Part shown: positions 1 to 8,381 of the stretch, piece by piece | Numbering within the stretch: the stretch's first letter is position 1 | How the letters are laid out: the number at the start of each line of letters is the position of its first letter | Source: a virus | Direction: 5' to 3' (one strand) | IMG/VR virus record: IMGVR_UViG_3300022848_000033 | Span: 1 to 35,095 of that record | DNA: 35,095 bases | Translations under genes and position numbers: made by a program | The notes under the pieces: model-generated | What the model was told of the DNA's origin: nothing | The model's input: only the letters and a program-made list of their open reading frames with translations | Databases searched by the model: none

Positions 1-37
1 TACCCACTACCCTAAAGAGGTAGGGGCTTCCGGCTCG
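1..37 (-). mobile_element. IS200/IS605-type end fragment at the window edge
   Basis: Positions 9-31 match 23 bases of the right-end hairpin of the full element at 14689-15031. Positions 3-20 also match the inner part of the left-end hairpin of the same family, so the fragment reads as a hybrid of both ends joined through the shared core CCTCTTTAGGGT. It sits inside the phosphatase-like gene. The rest of the element, if any, lies outside the window, so its orientation and full extent cannot be decided. Confidence 0.5.
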
Positions 38-342
38 CAATGGGTGAACCATCAAAACTTCACAATTATTTTTGTTTTTAAGATAAAAGTCTATTATTTT
101 ATCTGCATGTTCTTGAGAGAAAAGATTTTGTTTTAATTCTTTAATTTCCGATTCGGATAATGATTCTGATGTAAAATCGGTAGAATCAGCATCTGGGAAT
201 GTTATTTGAAGTAAATCTAATCTTTTAACCGCTGATATTTTAGGATGAGATTCATCTTTAAATGTGTTGATTTGAATTCCACACCATATAGATTGTGATT
301 CAAATTCCGTAGCTTCTCTTTTTGAACAAACAACAAACTGCA
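1..342 (-). CDS. Dual-specificity phosphatase-like protein, partial and interrupted at its active-site loop
   Basis: The reading frame starts at ATG 342 behind the Shine-Dalgarno AGGAAGAAG and runs off the left edge of the window. Its start, MQFVVCSKREATEF, the middle DLLQITFPDAD and the helix HADKIIDFYLKNKNN followed by the strand CEVLMVH match the layout of small phage and bacterial tyrosine/dual-specificity phosphatases, where the next residues should be the catalytic loop HCxxGxxRS. Here the sequence instead reads VH-PLRAGSPYLFR, and the DNA that codes for it is an IS200/IS605-type end hairpin. The catalytic Cys and Arg are therefore absent in the visible frame, so the gene is probably inactivated unless the insertion is removed. 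The family assignment rests on pattern recognition from the N-terminal two thirds. It lies 13 bases downstream of the DnaE-like gene and is probably in the same transcript. Confidence 0.55.
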
Positions 343-355
343 TTCTTCTTCCTAG

Positions 356-3016
356 TTAGAGACCTAATTCTTCTTCAGTAGCTATAGGATCAATAGAGAA
401 CCTTAGTTTCATTTGTTTACCACCCCGAGCGGGTGATAAAAATCTAGAGAACAACAAATCATGTTCTATTGGATCAACGTTTGTTATACCTAAACAATAA
501 CAAACAAGTGATCCCACGGCTGAATTGTGAACTAATCCAGATGTAGTGCAGAAATTCTCTTCAGAACCATCCACTTTTAAATCATAGACTTCACTTACAT
601 TACCTAACACTTCTATTGATCTAATTCTTTGCATTATTCCATCTTCAATTGGAATCCAATGATAATTTTGTTCATAATCTCTATTAGATCCAAATTTAAT
701 ATTTTTAGGAGTATTGACGGTAATTTCTACATATTTCTTATTGGTTCTTTTATCTAGTCTATTGTTAAAATTAATACTAGATGGTATTTTCAAACCCCAC
801 AAAAGAAGTCTTAAGCCATGAGCAAGAGATTCTGATGTTGTGGAAAATTTCATTTTATGCAAATCATCATGACCATCTGCTCCTAAATATCCTCTTATAA
901 ACATTTCTTTAGATATTTGACTCTGTTCAAACACCAAGCTAGGTATATGCTTAGTCTGGGAAGTGCATTCGTAAGAATCAAAGAAATATTTATGAAATTC
1001 TAGGATAAATTTATTGTTGATGTGAACTTGAATTAATTTTTTGTTTTTATGTTTATTAATAGTATAATCAGAAATTTTTAAATTATCTAGTTTTCTTATC
1101 AATAAATTCAATCCTGTTTTATCTTCGGAATGAAAACAATACCTAACACTTGATCTTCCATCTAATCTCCACCAACCATCTCCCGCAAATCTTCCTAGAA
1201 GCCTCCACCAATCATTATCTAAATCAATTACTTTATTATTTTTTTTAATAGACCTTACAGAACCAGTTAAAGGATTCAGCCACTTTTGAAGAACATAATC
1301 ACCCTCACAAATTAAATTACTTCCATTACAAAACTGTGACAAGTCTATTGTTTTTATTTCATTTAAGTCACATTTTACATAAGGAACAAACATCCAATCA
1401 CCTTCTTTCAAACTATCGGCTCTTAACCAAGATAATTTTTCATTAGGTTTCTTCCAACTTTTTTCATGTTTCTTAGTTACTTCACTCCAAGAATCATAAC
1501 CATTCGGTCTAGTAGATTTTTCCGCCCAAATCATATGATCAGCAGTTAATCCCAAACCTCTATTATCTCCATAATATGTTTTTATATTTAATAAATCTTC
1601 TTTCACTTCATACTTAAACTTCTTTATTACTTTTCTAAATTTTCCGTCACGATTTAAAACAAAATCACCTTCTTGTACTTTTTCTATAGGTTTTGTTCCA
1701 TCATCAGTAATAATATATGAATTTGGAGATAAACATCCTCGGCCTGGACCTGTGGCTAAACTTGTATTTTTAGAATTGTAAAATGTAGACATAACTCTCC
1801 TAGCTTCATCTACCATCATTTTTTGAATCAAAAAATAACTACAAAAACCCTTTCTGTCAATCAAGTCTATCTCTTCCGTAATTCGATCACGATATAACTT
1901 ATCGAGTGGTATACGACGTTCTTTTACACCCTTCTGTACCGCATTAATTAATACTGTCTTAGCATCAGGTATTTCTGGTAATTTAAGAGATCTATCTAGT
2001 TCAACTCCTGCCGATTTCTCACACAATTTAACCGTATTTAATTTAGCAGTCTCAAACAACTCGTAAGGAATTATTTCTCTATAATCAGAATACCACTTCT
2101 GATTTAATTCCAACTCATTTTTCATCCATAAGTTTTTATCCTGTAATTCAAACAACTCTACATTTTGACTTTGTAATTCTTCAACTTGACTAATCGTTTT
2201 GCCTGAACGACTCATCAACATCAATTGCTGCATGGTACTATCTGATTCATCAGGGTAATGACAGTCATTAGTTACAATTAGCTCTAATCCATGTCTTTGA
2301 TGAGCCTCCATAATAAATTCATCGTAAGGTTTTTGTTTTTCAAAATCTAATAACATAAATTCTAAAACAAAATTATCCTTACCAAATAAATCAATATACT
2401 TTTCAACCATATCATTGGCAGCATCAGGTCCTTCTCTATCAAAAGCCTGTCCTATCTCACCAATGTAACAACATGAAGAGAAAGTAATACCTTCTTTGTA
2501 CTGCCTCAATTGATCGTGATTGACTCTTGGTTTTTTATAAAACCCCTTTGTATATCCCTCTGATGAGAGATTAATTAGATTTTTATAACCAACCTCATTA
2601 TAAGCAATTGCTAAAAGATGAAATGATTTCTTGAAAATCATTTGATCATATTCATTCAAAGACTTCAGATAACTACCAAATTCCGATTTTGGAATATCTA
2701 TTGGTTGTAAAGGATTTACGTATAACTCTATTCCAAATATAGGTTTTGTACCATAAATATCACACGCTTGAATCTGTCTAGGTATAGAGCCTAAAGATCC
2801 ATGATCTGTAATAGTTAAAAATCTTTGATTCTGACTTATAGCTTTTTTTGCATATTCTTCAGGGTATCCATACCCGTCTAATACAGAGAAATGACTGTGA
2901 AGATGAAGGTGTTCAAACCCAACTTCTTTTTTAATGAGAGAATCTATGTGCATCTTGAAGTCCAAAAAAAAGCAACCTTCTCCTGAATAAAAGGAATAAT
3001 ATGGAGAAGATTGCAA
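356..3016 (-). CDS. dnaE: DNA polymerase III alpha-like protein (PHP domain plus start of palm) with an intein; truncated
   Basis: The N-terminal half is a PHP domain ([13 protein letters not shown], then ITDHGSLG) followed by the DnaE segment that ends in GPGRG. After removal of the intein (residues 428-831) the mature sequence reads [23 protein letters not shown], the typical DnaE palm entry, then [11 protein letters not shown]. In DnaE the catalytic motif MPDxDxDF follows directly. Here the protein instead ends after about 20 unrelated residues at a TAA, giving only about 482 extein residues against roughly 1100 in the family. It therefore lacks the polymerase aspartates and could keep at most a PHP nuclease or structural role, unless the rest is encoded elsewhere. 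ATG at residue 22 ([10 protein letters not shown]) is a likelier start than residue 1. An upstream AGGAG lies about 26 bases from it, so the start is uncertain. Confidence 0.85.
   Translation of the reverse strand: [886 protein letters not shown]
524..1735 (-). other. Intein in the DnaE-like gene with LAGLIDADG endonuclease (404 aa)
   Basis: The intein spans residues 428-831. It starts with Cys ([13 protein letters not shown], block A), has the block B motif TADH at residues 491-494, and ends VHN before extein Ser, so all residues needed for protein splicing are visible. The endonuclease part has two LAGLIDADG motifs with both acidic residues: LLGRFAGDG (about 606-614) and [10 protein letters not shown] (about 706-715). 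It therefore looks active both in splicing and in homing. The insertion point is [10 protein letters not shown] in the DnaE palm entry. Confidence 0.9.
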
Positions 3017-3030
3017 ATAATAAACAGTAA

Positions 3031-3252
3031 CTATTCAGTTGTCAATTTCATTTTTTTGTATTTTTCCCAAGCATCATGAACTTTTCCTGCTTCTTGCATG
3101 ATTTCATTTTTCTTGATCTTAAATTCTTCTTTGATTCGATTAATTTCAGATTCTTCTGAAGTTTTAATTTCCTTCAATTTGTCAGAATAACCTTTTAACC
3201 TCATTGAGTATTTTTCGAATTCATCAGAAAGAAATAATTCTACTTCATTCAT
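3031..3252 (-). CDS. Small coiled-coil protein of unknown function
   Basis: A 73-residue, highly charged protein (MNEVELFLSDEFEKY start) with a long predicted helix rich in Lys and Glu and an isoleucine/leucine spacing that suggests a coiled coil. No catalytic motif or membrane segment is visible. Its ATG overlaps the TGA of the upstream gene as ATGA, which points to translational coupling and supports it as a real gene. It lies just upstream of the DnaE-like gene in the same transcript. Function not recognised. Confidence 0.65.
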   Translation of the reverse strand: MNEVELFLSDEFEKYSMRLKGYSDKLKEIKTSEESEINRIKEEFKIKKNEIMQEAGKVHDAWEKYKKMKLTTE

Positions 3253-3851
3253 GTTTCACCATTTAATTTAGAGTAATAATCTTGGTCGAACTTGACATTC
3301 TTCCATTTACCTTTTTCGAAATAAAACCAAAGAATACAATCTTTATTAATAGGGACACTACAGAAAGGTTCTTTAGCTTTAAATCCTGTATTCTTATCAA
3401 TAGGTGAATTCCAACAGCTTTTCCAAACTTGCTCACTCGAAAGTATACCTTTCCTAGAAAAAAGTGCTGCTCTTTTATAATCACCACCAAACATCAAAAA
3501 ATGAGTAGGTTGGATGCATTTTTTTGGTTTGTCAATCTTCCTTCTAGGTATATGTATAGTGTCCCATTTATATTTATGAGCAATTCCATTCCAGCATTTA
3601 TTATTATATGGATCATATCTCCAATTATTCTTGACTTCTACATCAATTCTAATATCTCCACCAAGATATTTATTCTTAGCAAAAAGATCAGTTATCACCC
3701 ATTCAGATTGTTGTTTGGTCTTGAACTGAGTAGATTCCTCTGTATTTTCTTTAATGTCAGAAGATCTTAATGATTCTAAAAACCCAACAGCTACTCGCTT
3801 TGCTTTGTCGTCATATTTGTCATGCGTCTTTTGGTCGAAAGGTTTGTACAT
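3249..3851 (-). CDS. Unknown protein, possible PD-(D/E)XK-type nuclease
   Basis: A soluble protein of 200 residues. The stretch GGDIRIDVEVKNNWRY around residues 65-80 has the D-(x)n-ExK pattern of the PD-(D/E)XK nuclease fold. It is followed by WDTIHIPRRKID and THFLMFGGDYKRAALFSR, which would fit the later strands of that fold, where the chain usually checks substrate or partner. This is only a pattern match; no family was recognised. It ends in an ATGA overlap with the small coiled-coil gene and starts just downstream of the ClpP-like gene, so it belongs to the same minus-strand transcript. Confidence 0.6.
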   Translation of the reverse strand: MYKPFDQKTHDKYDDKAKRVAVGFLESLRSSDIKENTEESTQFKTKQQSEWVITDLFAKNKYLGGDIRIDVEVKNNWRYDPYNNKCWNGIAHKYKWDTIHIPRRKIDKPKKCIQPTHFLMFGGDYKRAALFSRKGILSSEQVWKSCWNSPIDKNTGFKAKEPFCSVPINKDCILWFYFEKGKWKNVKFDQDYYSKLNGET

Positions 3852-3855
3852 ATTA

Positions 3856-4536
3856 TTACTCGAAAAAATAATTTAAAAGGTCTTCATAATTCAGAAAATC
3901 CCCAGCACCATAAATACTATCGGCAAATCCATATTCAATAGACTCTTGAGAATTTAAATACCAATCAGATTTATCTTTCATTTTTCTATCAATGAAAGAT
4001 CTCGTCCTAGACATCGAGTAATTTTTGCTTTTGCAAATTTCACCATCTATAGCTTTTGTAGCTAAAATATCAAGCATTAATCTTCTACCTCTTGCATCTG
4101 CTTGTGCTGCTGACGAAACTTCGATAGAGGTGCCACTGAAGCCCGTATGACCATAATGAATCATGAACTCACAGTTAGGTGTCATAAGCCTTAGATCAGC
4201 CGCCTGAAGGATTATAGCAGACATTGAGGCTGCTTGAGCATATGCTATTACAACCACATGACAACTACAATTAGCTATTGAATCATATATCGCAACTCCA
4301 TCTGACCAACAACCACCAATAGAATGCATATGAACAATAATTGGTTTTTTAGATTGGTGTTCTAAAATATGAAGGTTCTTGTAGAAATTAGTCGCCATTC
4401 TATAGTCAACCCCTGGCTCTTCATCAAAATTCATATGAGGTGAATGAAGATAAATTTCACGAGTGTGATAATTTACTTGATGATTATGTATATCACTAAT
4501 TAATTGTGTTATATCATCTTTTTTAGATGGAGCCAT
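3856..4536 (-). CDS. ClpP-like serine protease
   Basis: A 226-residue member of the ClpP/S14 fold. The oxyanion strand HSIGGCWSDGVAIYD, the nucleophile motif AQAASMSAII (Ser about 104), the His motif FMIHYGHTGF (His about 127) and the acidic helix DWYLNSQESIEYGFAD (Asp about 191) are all present in the family order, so the catalytic triad looks intact. The usual GQAASMGA is changed to AQAASMSA. ClpP-like enzymes act with AAA+ unfoldases or alone as phage-encoded proteases. Here it is the last gene of the PrkA-YeaH-SpoVR run, separated from SpoVR by 60 bases, so a shared transcript is likely. A role in prohead maturation is possible but not shown. Confidence 0.85.
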   Translation of the reverse strand: MAPSKKDDITQLISDIHNHQVNYHTREIYLHSPHMNFDEEPGVDYRMATNFYKNLHILEHQSKKPIIVHMHSIGGCWSDGVAIYDSIANCSCHVVVIAYAQAASMSAIILQAADLRLMTPNCEFMIHYGHTGFSGTSIEVSSAAQADARGRRLMLDILATKAIDGEICKSKNYSMSRTRSFIDRKMKDKSDWYLNSQESIEYGFADSIYGAGDFLNYEDLLNYFFE

Positions 4537-4596
4537 GAATTAACCTATAGCGTAAGATTTTTTAATTTAACAGAAAAATCAAGACATTTCAAGCTT

Positions 4597-7200
4597 TTAA
4601 TTGTAGTTATCTTCAACGTAATCAGATTGCTCGACAACCGTAATATGACCTTTGGTACCCTCACACTTGTACATAAACTCATGATCCCTGTTTCTAGTCA
4701 GTAGATAGACATCTTTTTTCCACATTTTTCGTATTGATTGTAATACTGGTCTGGTGTATTTGTCATTCAAAGGTGTTCCATCATAAGTATGTTCTAACAA
4801 AAGAATATTATTATTTCTATGGTTGTAATCTACTAAATTAATTTCTGGCAAGCCTCCATTTATATGTTTTTCTATCATAGATTTTCTAATCACTTTAGGA
4901 TCTTTAGATTCTATAACATAATCACCATTAGGGTATTTTTTCCATAAAAACAATTCATTCTTTTCTATTATTTCTGGAGTCAGATATTCCATAATAACAG
5001 TAACATCATCATAAAATTTTCTTACTTCAAAAACCTTCTCTTTACCCAAACCTAATTGTTTATCCCAATCTTGTCTTTGTTTTAAATTATCACATTCATT
5101 CCACTCAGTGCCAAATTTGCCTTTATTCCAACGATCTTCAATATCTGACAATATATCAAAACCAACTTTGTAAGGATTAAGACTGTATTTTCCTCCAAGT
5201 ACCATCATTTTATGTTTAGCGTAATCAATAATACCTGAACTATCATATTCTTGACCCAAAGAAGCATAGCCCTGTTTGGCGATTATATTATAATCAACCC
5301 AAGAATTATGATTAGTAAAACCTTGTGCAGAATACTTATGAGAATTTTCTACCGAAAAGTCGTAAACTTCACCTGATTCTATTTCTTCTACCGACAAAAC
5401 AGAATCTTTGGTATCTTCTTCACAAAACCAAGGATGATTAAAAATAGATTTACATAAAATTATTTGTTTTTCTTTATTGTTAAAACCTATCTCTCGGTAA
5501 AATCTTTTTAAGGATTCTCCAAAAATACCTAAACAATAATTACTTTTATCTTTTGGGTTTACTGTAGAAAATATTTTGTAATTTAATAATATGGATTGTA
5601 TTTGACGTATTAATTTTTCACTTGAATCAATAAGTACAATTCTATCTTGGCAGGCACGTCCTTTGGAATCAAAATAAGACGATAAAAACGCAGAAACAAC
5701 AGATTTTGGAGATTTTAAAATCTCTGTCGGAACAACCCTTTCTTTAAGATAAGATAAACCAATCAATTCTGTTAATTTGGGAGAGTCTATAGTAGCTTTC
5801 CAAGTATCGCCACTATTTTTAGAAACTTCTAAACCAAAATCATCCTTAATAGTTTTAACACATTTATTAATAACATTCTTGTCTTTACTTTTAAGTATAA
5901 TATCTTTTGTTTTCTTTATCAAACGACCGCTACCAAGCATAAAACCAATTAACTCAGCAACATCATTTGTCACACTGATGAATTTTTTATCTCCTGATTG
6001 CCACTTAATTTTTTGAGTTCGATTATTCCAAAGTGACCCACTATCGATTAAATTAATCTTTAAACCTCGTGAAACATCTTTCAATTCTACCCAGTTACCG
6101 TTACTATCCAATATTCTATGATTATCACTTCCTATTAAAACATAACCCTTTTTAGTTATAACCTTGAATCGTTTTCTATCATCGAACTTGAACCAATTAA
6201 CAATATTTTGCTTTTCTTTTCCGTCAAAGATTTCCACTTCTAAATTCTTGTCAACAATCTCTTCAGCAGTTAAAATCCCTTTGTTAGTACACATTAATGT
6301 ATCCTTATGGACACATGCATAACCCTCGTTTATGGTCTTGGTTGCTCTTTGAGGAGCAAAGTATAATGCCTCTTCATGTAACATTGACATAATATCACTT
6401 TGCCATGTTTCTAAAGGTGCATTATCTTTAAGGAATCCCATGATGTCTTTAGTAGGCTTGAAAAAAGCTCCAATTTGATTTGCAGCTTCGTATCTTTCGA
6501 TATTTGTCTTTTGCTTATTAATCCAATTACTCGGATTTATGTATTCATCCATGTATTCATGATCTTCACGATATTTCAATCTGTTAGGATGCTTATATTC
6601 TCGTTTGTCTTTTAATTGAAGATTAGAGATTTTTCTTTTTTCCCAGGCTTTAGCAGGATCGATAAGAGTTTCTATTCTTAGTACATCATCTAGGAATTCT
6701 GTTACTTTATTTCTACCCCAACGAGCCATATATTGTCTGATTCTAGAACCATGATTAGCCATGGTGTTAATCATATTTTTAGATGTTTTTTCAAAAAAGA
6801 TGTTATTCTTGAAAAAACAACTATGACCTAGAGCATGAGCTACAACAGTTACGTTATCTAATAATGTATTAGATGACATGCAATATATGTAGCATGGTAC
6901 GGAATTTATGACAAGTTCAAATATTTTTCCACCACCATAAGTGTATCGTTTTTGTATAGCCTCATATTCCATTCCCCATTTCCAATGAGGATATCGACTC
7001 GGAAAACCACCATAAGCAGCAATTTCGCTCATTTCATCATATTTGAGCATTTCAACAATGGAAGGAAAATAATCACAACCAAAATCTTTTACTGCTTGAA
7101 ATATTTCTGGTAATAAAACATTTAATTCTTCGGGTATTGGTGTTCTGGGAGAAGTTTGGTCCCCATAAAGTATTTCATTGCTTTGTATAAATTTAGACAT
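4597..7200 (-). CDS. spoVR: SpoVR family protein with an intein
   Basis: The extein parts (residues 1-295 and 633-867) follow SpoVR closely: FGCDYFPSIVEM, FPSRYPHWKWGMEYE, GGKIFELVINSVPCYIYCM, HALGHSCFFKNN, EEALYFAPQRATKTINEGYA and, after the intein, SWVDYN. SpoVR (YcgB in E. coli) is encoded by bacteria together with PrkA and YeaH, and its biochemical role is not settled. Here the three lie side by side in that order of transcription, and the SpoVR start overlaps the YeaH stop by 8 bases. The intein must splice for a normal product, since it splits the conserved NEG-A-S(W/Y) motif. Length without the intein is about 530 residues, usual for the family. Confidence 0.93.
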   Translation of the reverse strand: MSKFIQSNEILYGDQTSPRTPIPEELNVLLPEIFQAVKDFGCDYFPSIVEMLKYDEMSEIAAYGGFPSRYPHWKWGMEYEAIQKRYTYGGGKIFELVINSVPCYIYCMSSNTLLDNVTVVAHALGHSCFFKNNIFFEKTSKNMINTMANHGSRIRQYMARWGRNKVTEFLDDVLRIETLIDPAKAWEKRKISNLQLKDKREYKHPNRLKYREDHEYMDEYINPSNWINKQKTNIERYEAANQIGAFFKPTKDIMGFLKDNAPLETWQSDIMSMLHEEALYFAPQRATKTINEGYACVHKDTLMCTNKGILTAEEIVDKNLEVEIFDGKEKQNIVNWFKFDDRKRFKVITKKGYVLIGSDNHRILDSNGNWVELKDVSRGLKINLIDSGSLWNNRTQKIKWQSGDKKFISVTNDVAELIGFMLGSGRLIKKTKDIILKSKDKNVINKCVKTIKDDFGLEVSKNSGDTWKATIDSPKLTELIGLSYLKERVVPTEILKSPKSVVSAFLSSYFDSKGRACQDRIVLIDSSEKLIRQIQSILLNYKIFSTVNPKDKSNYCLGIFGESLKRFYREIGFNNKEKQIILCKSIFNHPWFCEEDTKDSVLSVEEIESGEVYDFSVENSHKYSAQGFTNHNSWVDYNIIAKQGYASLGQEYDSSGIIDYAKHKMMVLGGKYSLNPYKVGFDILSDIEDRWNKGKFGTEWNECDNLKQRQDWDKQLGLGKEKVFEVRKFYDDVTVIMEYLTPEIIEKNELFLWKKYPNGDYVIESKDPKVIRKSMIEKHINGGLPEINLVDYNHRNNNILLLEHTYDGTPLNDKYTRPVLQSIRKMWKKDVYLLTRNRDHEFMYKCEGTKGHITVVEQSDYVEDNYN
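5305..6315 (-). other. Intein in SpoVR with decayed LAGLIDADG endonuclease (337 aa)
   Basis: The intein spans residues 296-632. It begins with Cys (CVHKDTLMCTNKGILTAEEI), carries a block B variant SDNH at residues 358-361, and ends GFTNHN before extein Ser, with VYDFSVENSHKY as block F. Splicing residues look intact. The two LAGLIDADG helices are GFMLGSGR (about 419-426) and AFLSSYFDSKGR (about 504-515). The first has Ser where the catalytic Asp should be, so the endonuclease is probably inactive while splicing is kept. Insertion is at NEGYA|SWVDY. Confidence 0.88.
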
Positions 7201-8359
7201 TTTTCTTTCCTAAGAAATCCATTATAACATTTTTCTTAAGCATATCCAATTCTTCTACTGAAGAAAACCCATCAATACTGGATGTAATTAAATTACCGAA
7301 ACTTTCTACTTTTTCTTCAATATCTAAAACATTCTTTATGCTACCTAAATATCTTGAAGGCTTAACCTGACAAACACCCACCAAGTTAACAATTTCTGGA
7401 CCTAATCTTCCCTTCAATATATTAATAAATTGAGGATTGTCAGAAGGTGTATTCTCTCCATCAGTAAAATAAAACAAGTAAATATTCCATTGTAATGGAT
7501 TGTATCTATTCTCTAGCTGCTTAGAAACAAGGTCTAAAGACGAAGAACATAAAGTGCCACCACCTTTTCTTAATTTATAAAAAGTAGCTTCATCAACCTC
7601 TCTAGCTGTATAGTCGTGCCAAATATAACACTTTTCTGTTTTTTCATAAAAACGAGAAACCCAAGCACTGATCCACCAACACAAGTCACTAATTATATCA
7701 CACTTTTCTTCATCCATCGAATAAGATCCATCTCTAGCAAAAAAGATAACAGCCTTACTTGAAGGTATTTTTATTTCATTCCACTGCCTGTATCTTTTAT
7801 CAGAATTGATAGGCAATAGTAGTTTTATATCTTCATTACATCCTGGTATTTTATACTTCTTGTCTATAGAACCAGTTGCACACTGACGTTTCATTGTTTG
7901 ACGAAGTGTTTTCCTAGTATGTCTTAATGACTCAGGACCTGTTTTCGATACAGAATTATACTTTATTTTTGTATCTTCGAAAGTATCAGACACTTTATGT
8001 TTTAGATTAGGCAAATCTAATTCTTCTTGTAGAAGATCTAATACATAATTAACATCTACTTCAATTTCTACACCATCACCACTACCTTCTCCTACCTTGT
8101 TAGGCTTACCTTCCCCTGGTTTGGGTTCTTTGGCTACGATCTGACCTTCTTCTCCTTTTCCAACTCCTACTCCATTACCAGAATCTCCCTTTACTATAAA
8201 AGGTATTCTAATTCTATTAGCTTTAACAATTATTTTACCATCCTTGCCTGTTTTTCCGACTATCTCTCCACTACCAATCCATTCCTTGATTTTCTTTTTA
8301 ACTTTTCCTGAATAAATGTCATTAAAACTAGATCGGTCTTCATCAATTCTTCTGGTCAA
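7193..8359 (-). CDS. yeaH: YeaH/DUF444 family protein with a von Willebrand A-like domain
   Basis: A 388-residue YeaH homologue. The N-terminus (DRSSFNDIYSGKVKKKIKEW, then GKDGKIIVKANRIRIPF) is the DUF444 signature. A Gly-rich acidic linker follows at residues 58-96, then HTRKTLRQTMKRQ. The vWA-like half begins near residue 200 with a metal-site motif D210-G-S212-Y-S214 (DxSxS), so metal binding is probably retained. In bacteria yeaH is co-transcribed with prkA (yeaG), and the kinase and YeaH act together in nutrient stress; the exact reaction is unknown. Here it sits 22 bases after the PrkA stop and overlaps the SpoVR start by 8 bases, so the three are clearly one operon. Confidence 0.92.
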   Translation of the reverse strand: MTRRIDEDRSSFNDIYSGKVKKKIKEWIGSGEIVGKTGKDGKIIVKANRIRIPFIVKGDSGNGVGVGKGEEGQIVAKEPKPGEGKPNKVGEGSGDGVEIEVDVNYVLDLLQEELDLPNLKHKVSDTFEDTKIKYNSVSKTGPESLRHTRKTLRQTMKRQCATGSIDKKYKIPGCNEDIKLLLPINSDKRYRQWNEIKIPSSKAVIFFARDGSYSMDEEKCDIISDLCWWISAWVSRFYEKTEKCYIWHDYTAREVDEATFYKLRKGGGTLCSSSLDLVSKQLENRYNPLQWNIYLFYFTDGENTPSDNPQFINILKGRLGPEIVNLVGVCQVKPSRYLGSIKNVLDIEEKVESFGNLITSSIDGFSSVEELDMLKKNVIMDFLGKKNV

Positions 8360-8381
8360 TTTGCTGACTCCATATTATAAA

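Noticed and set aside
4504-4704. Plus-strand frame across the ClpP-like/SpoVR junction
   Set aside because: It overlaps coding DNA of both genes and has no start signal.
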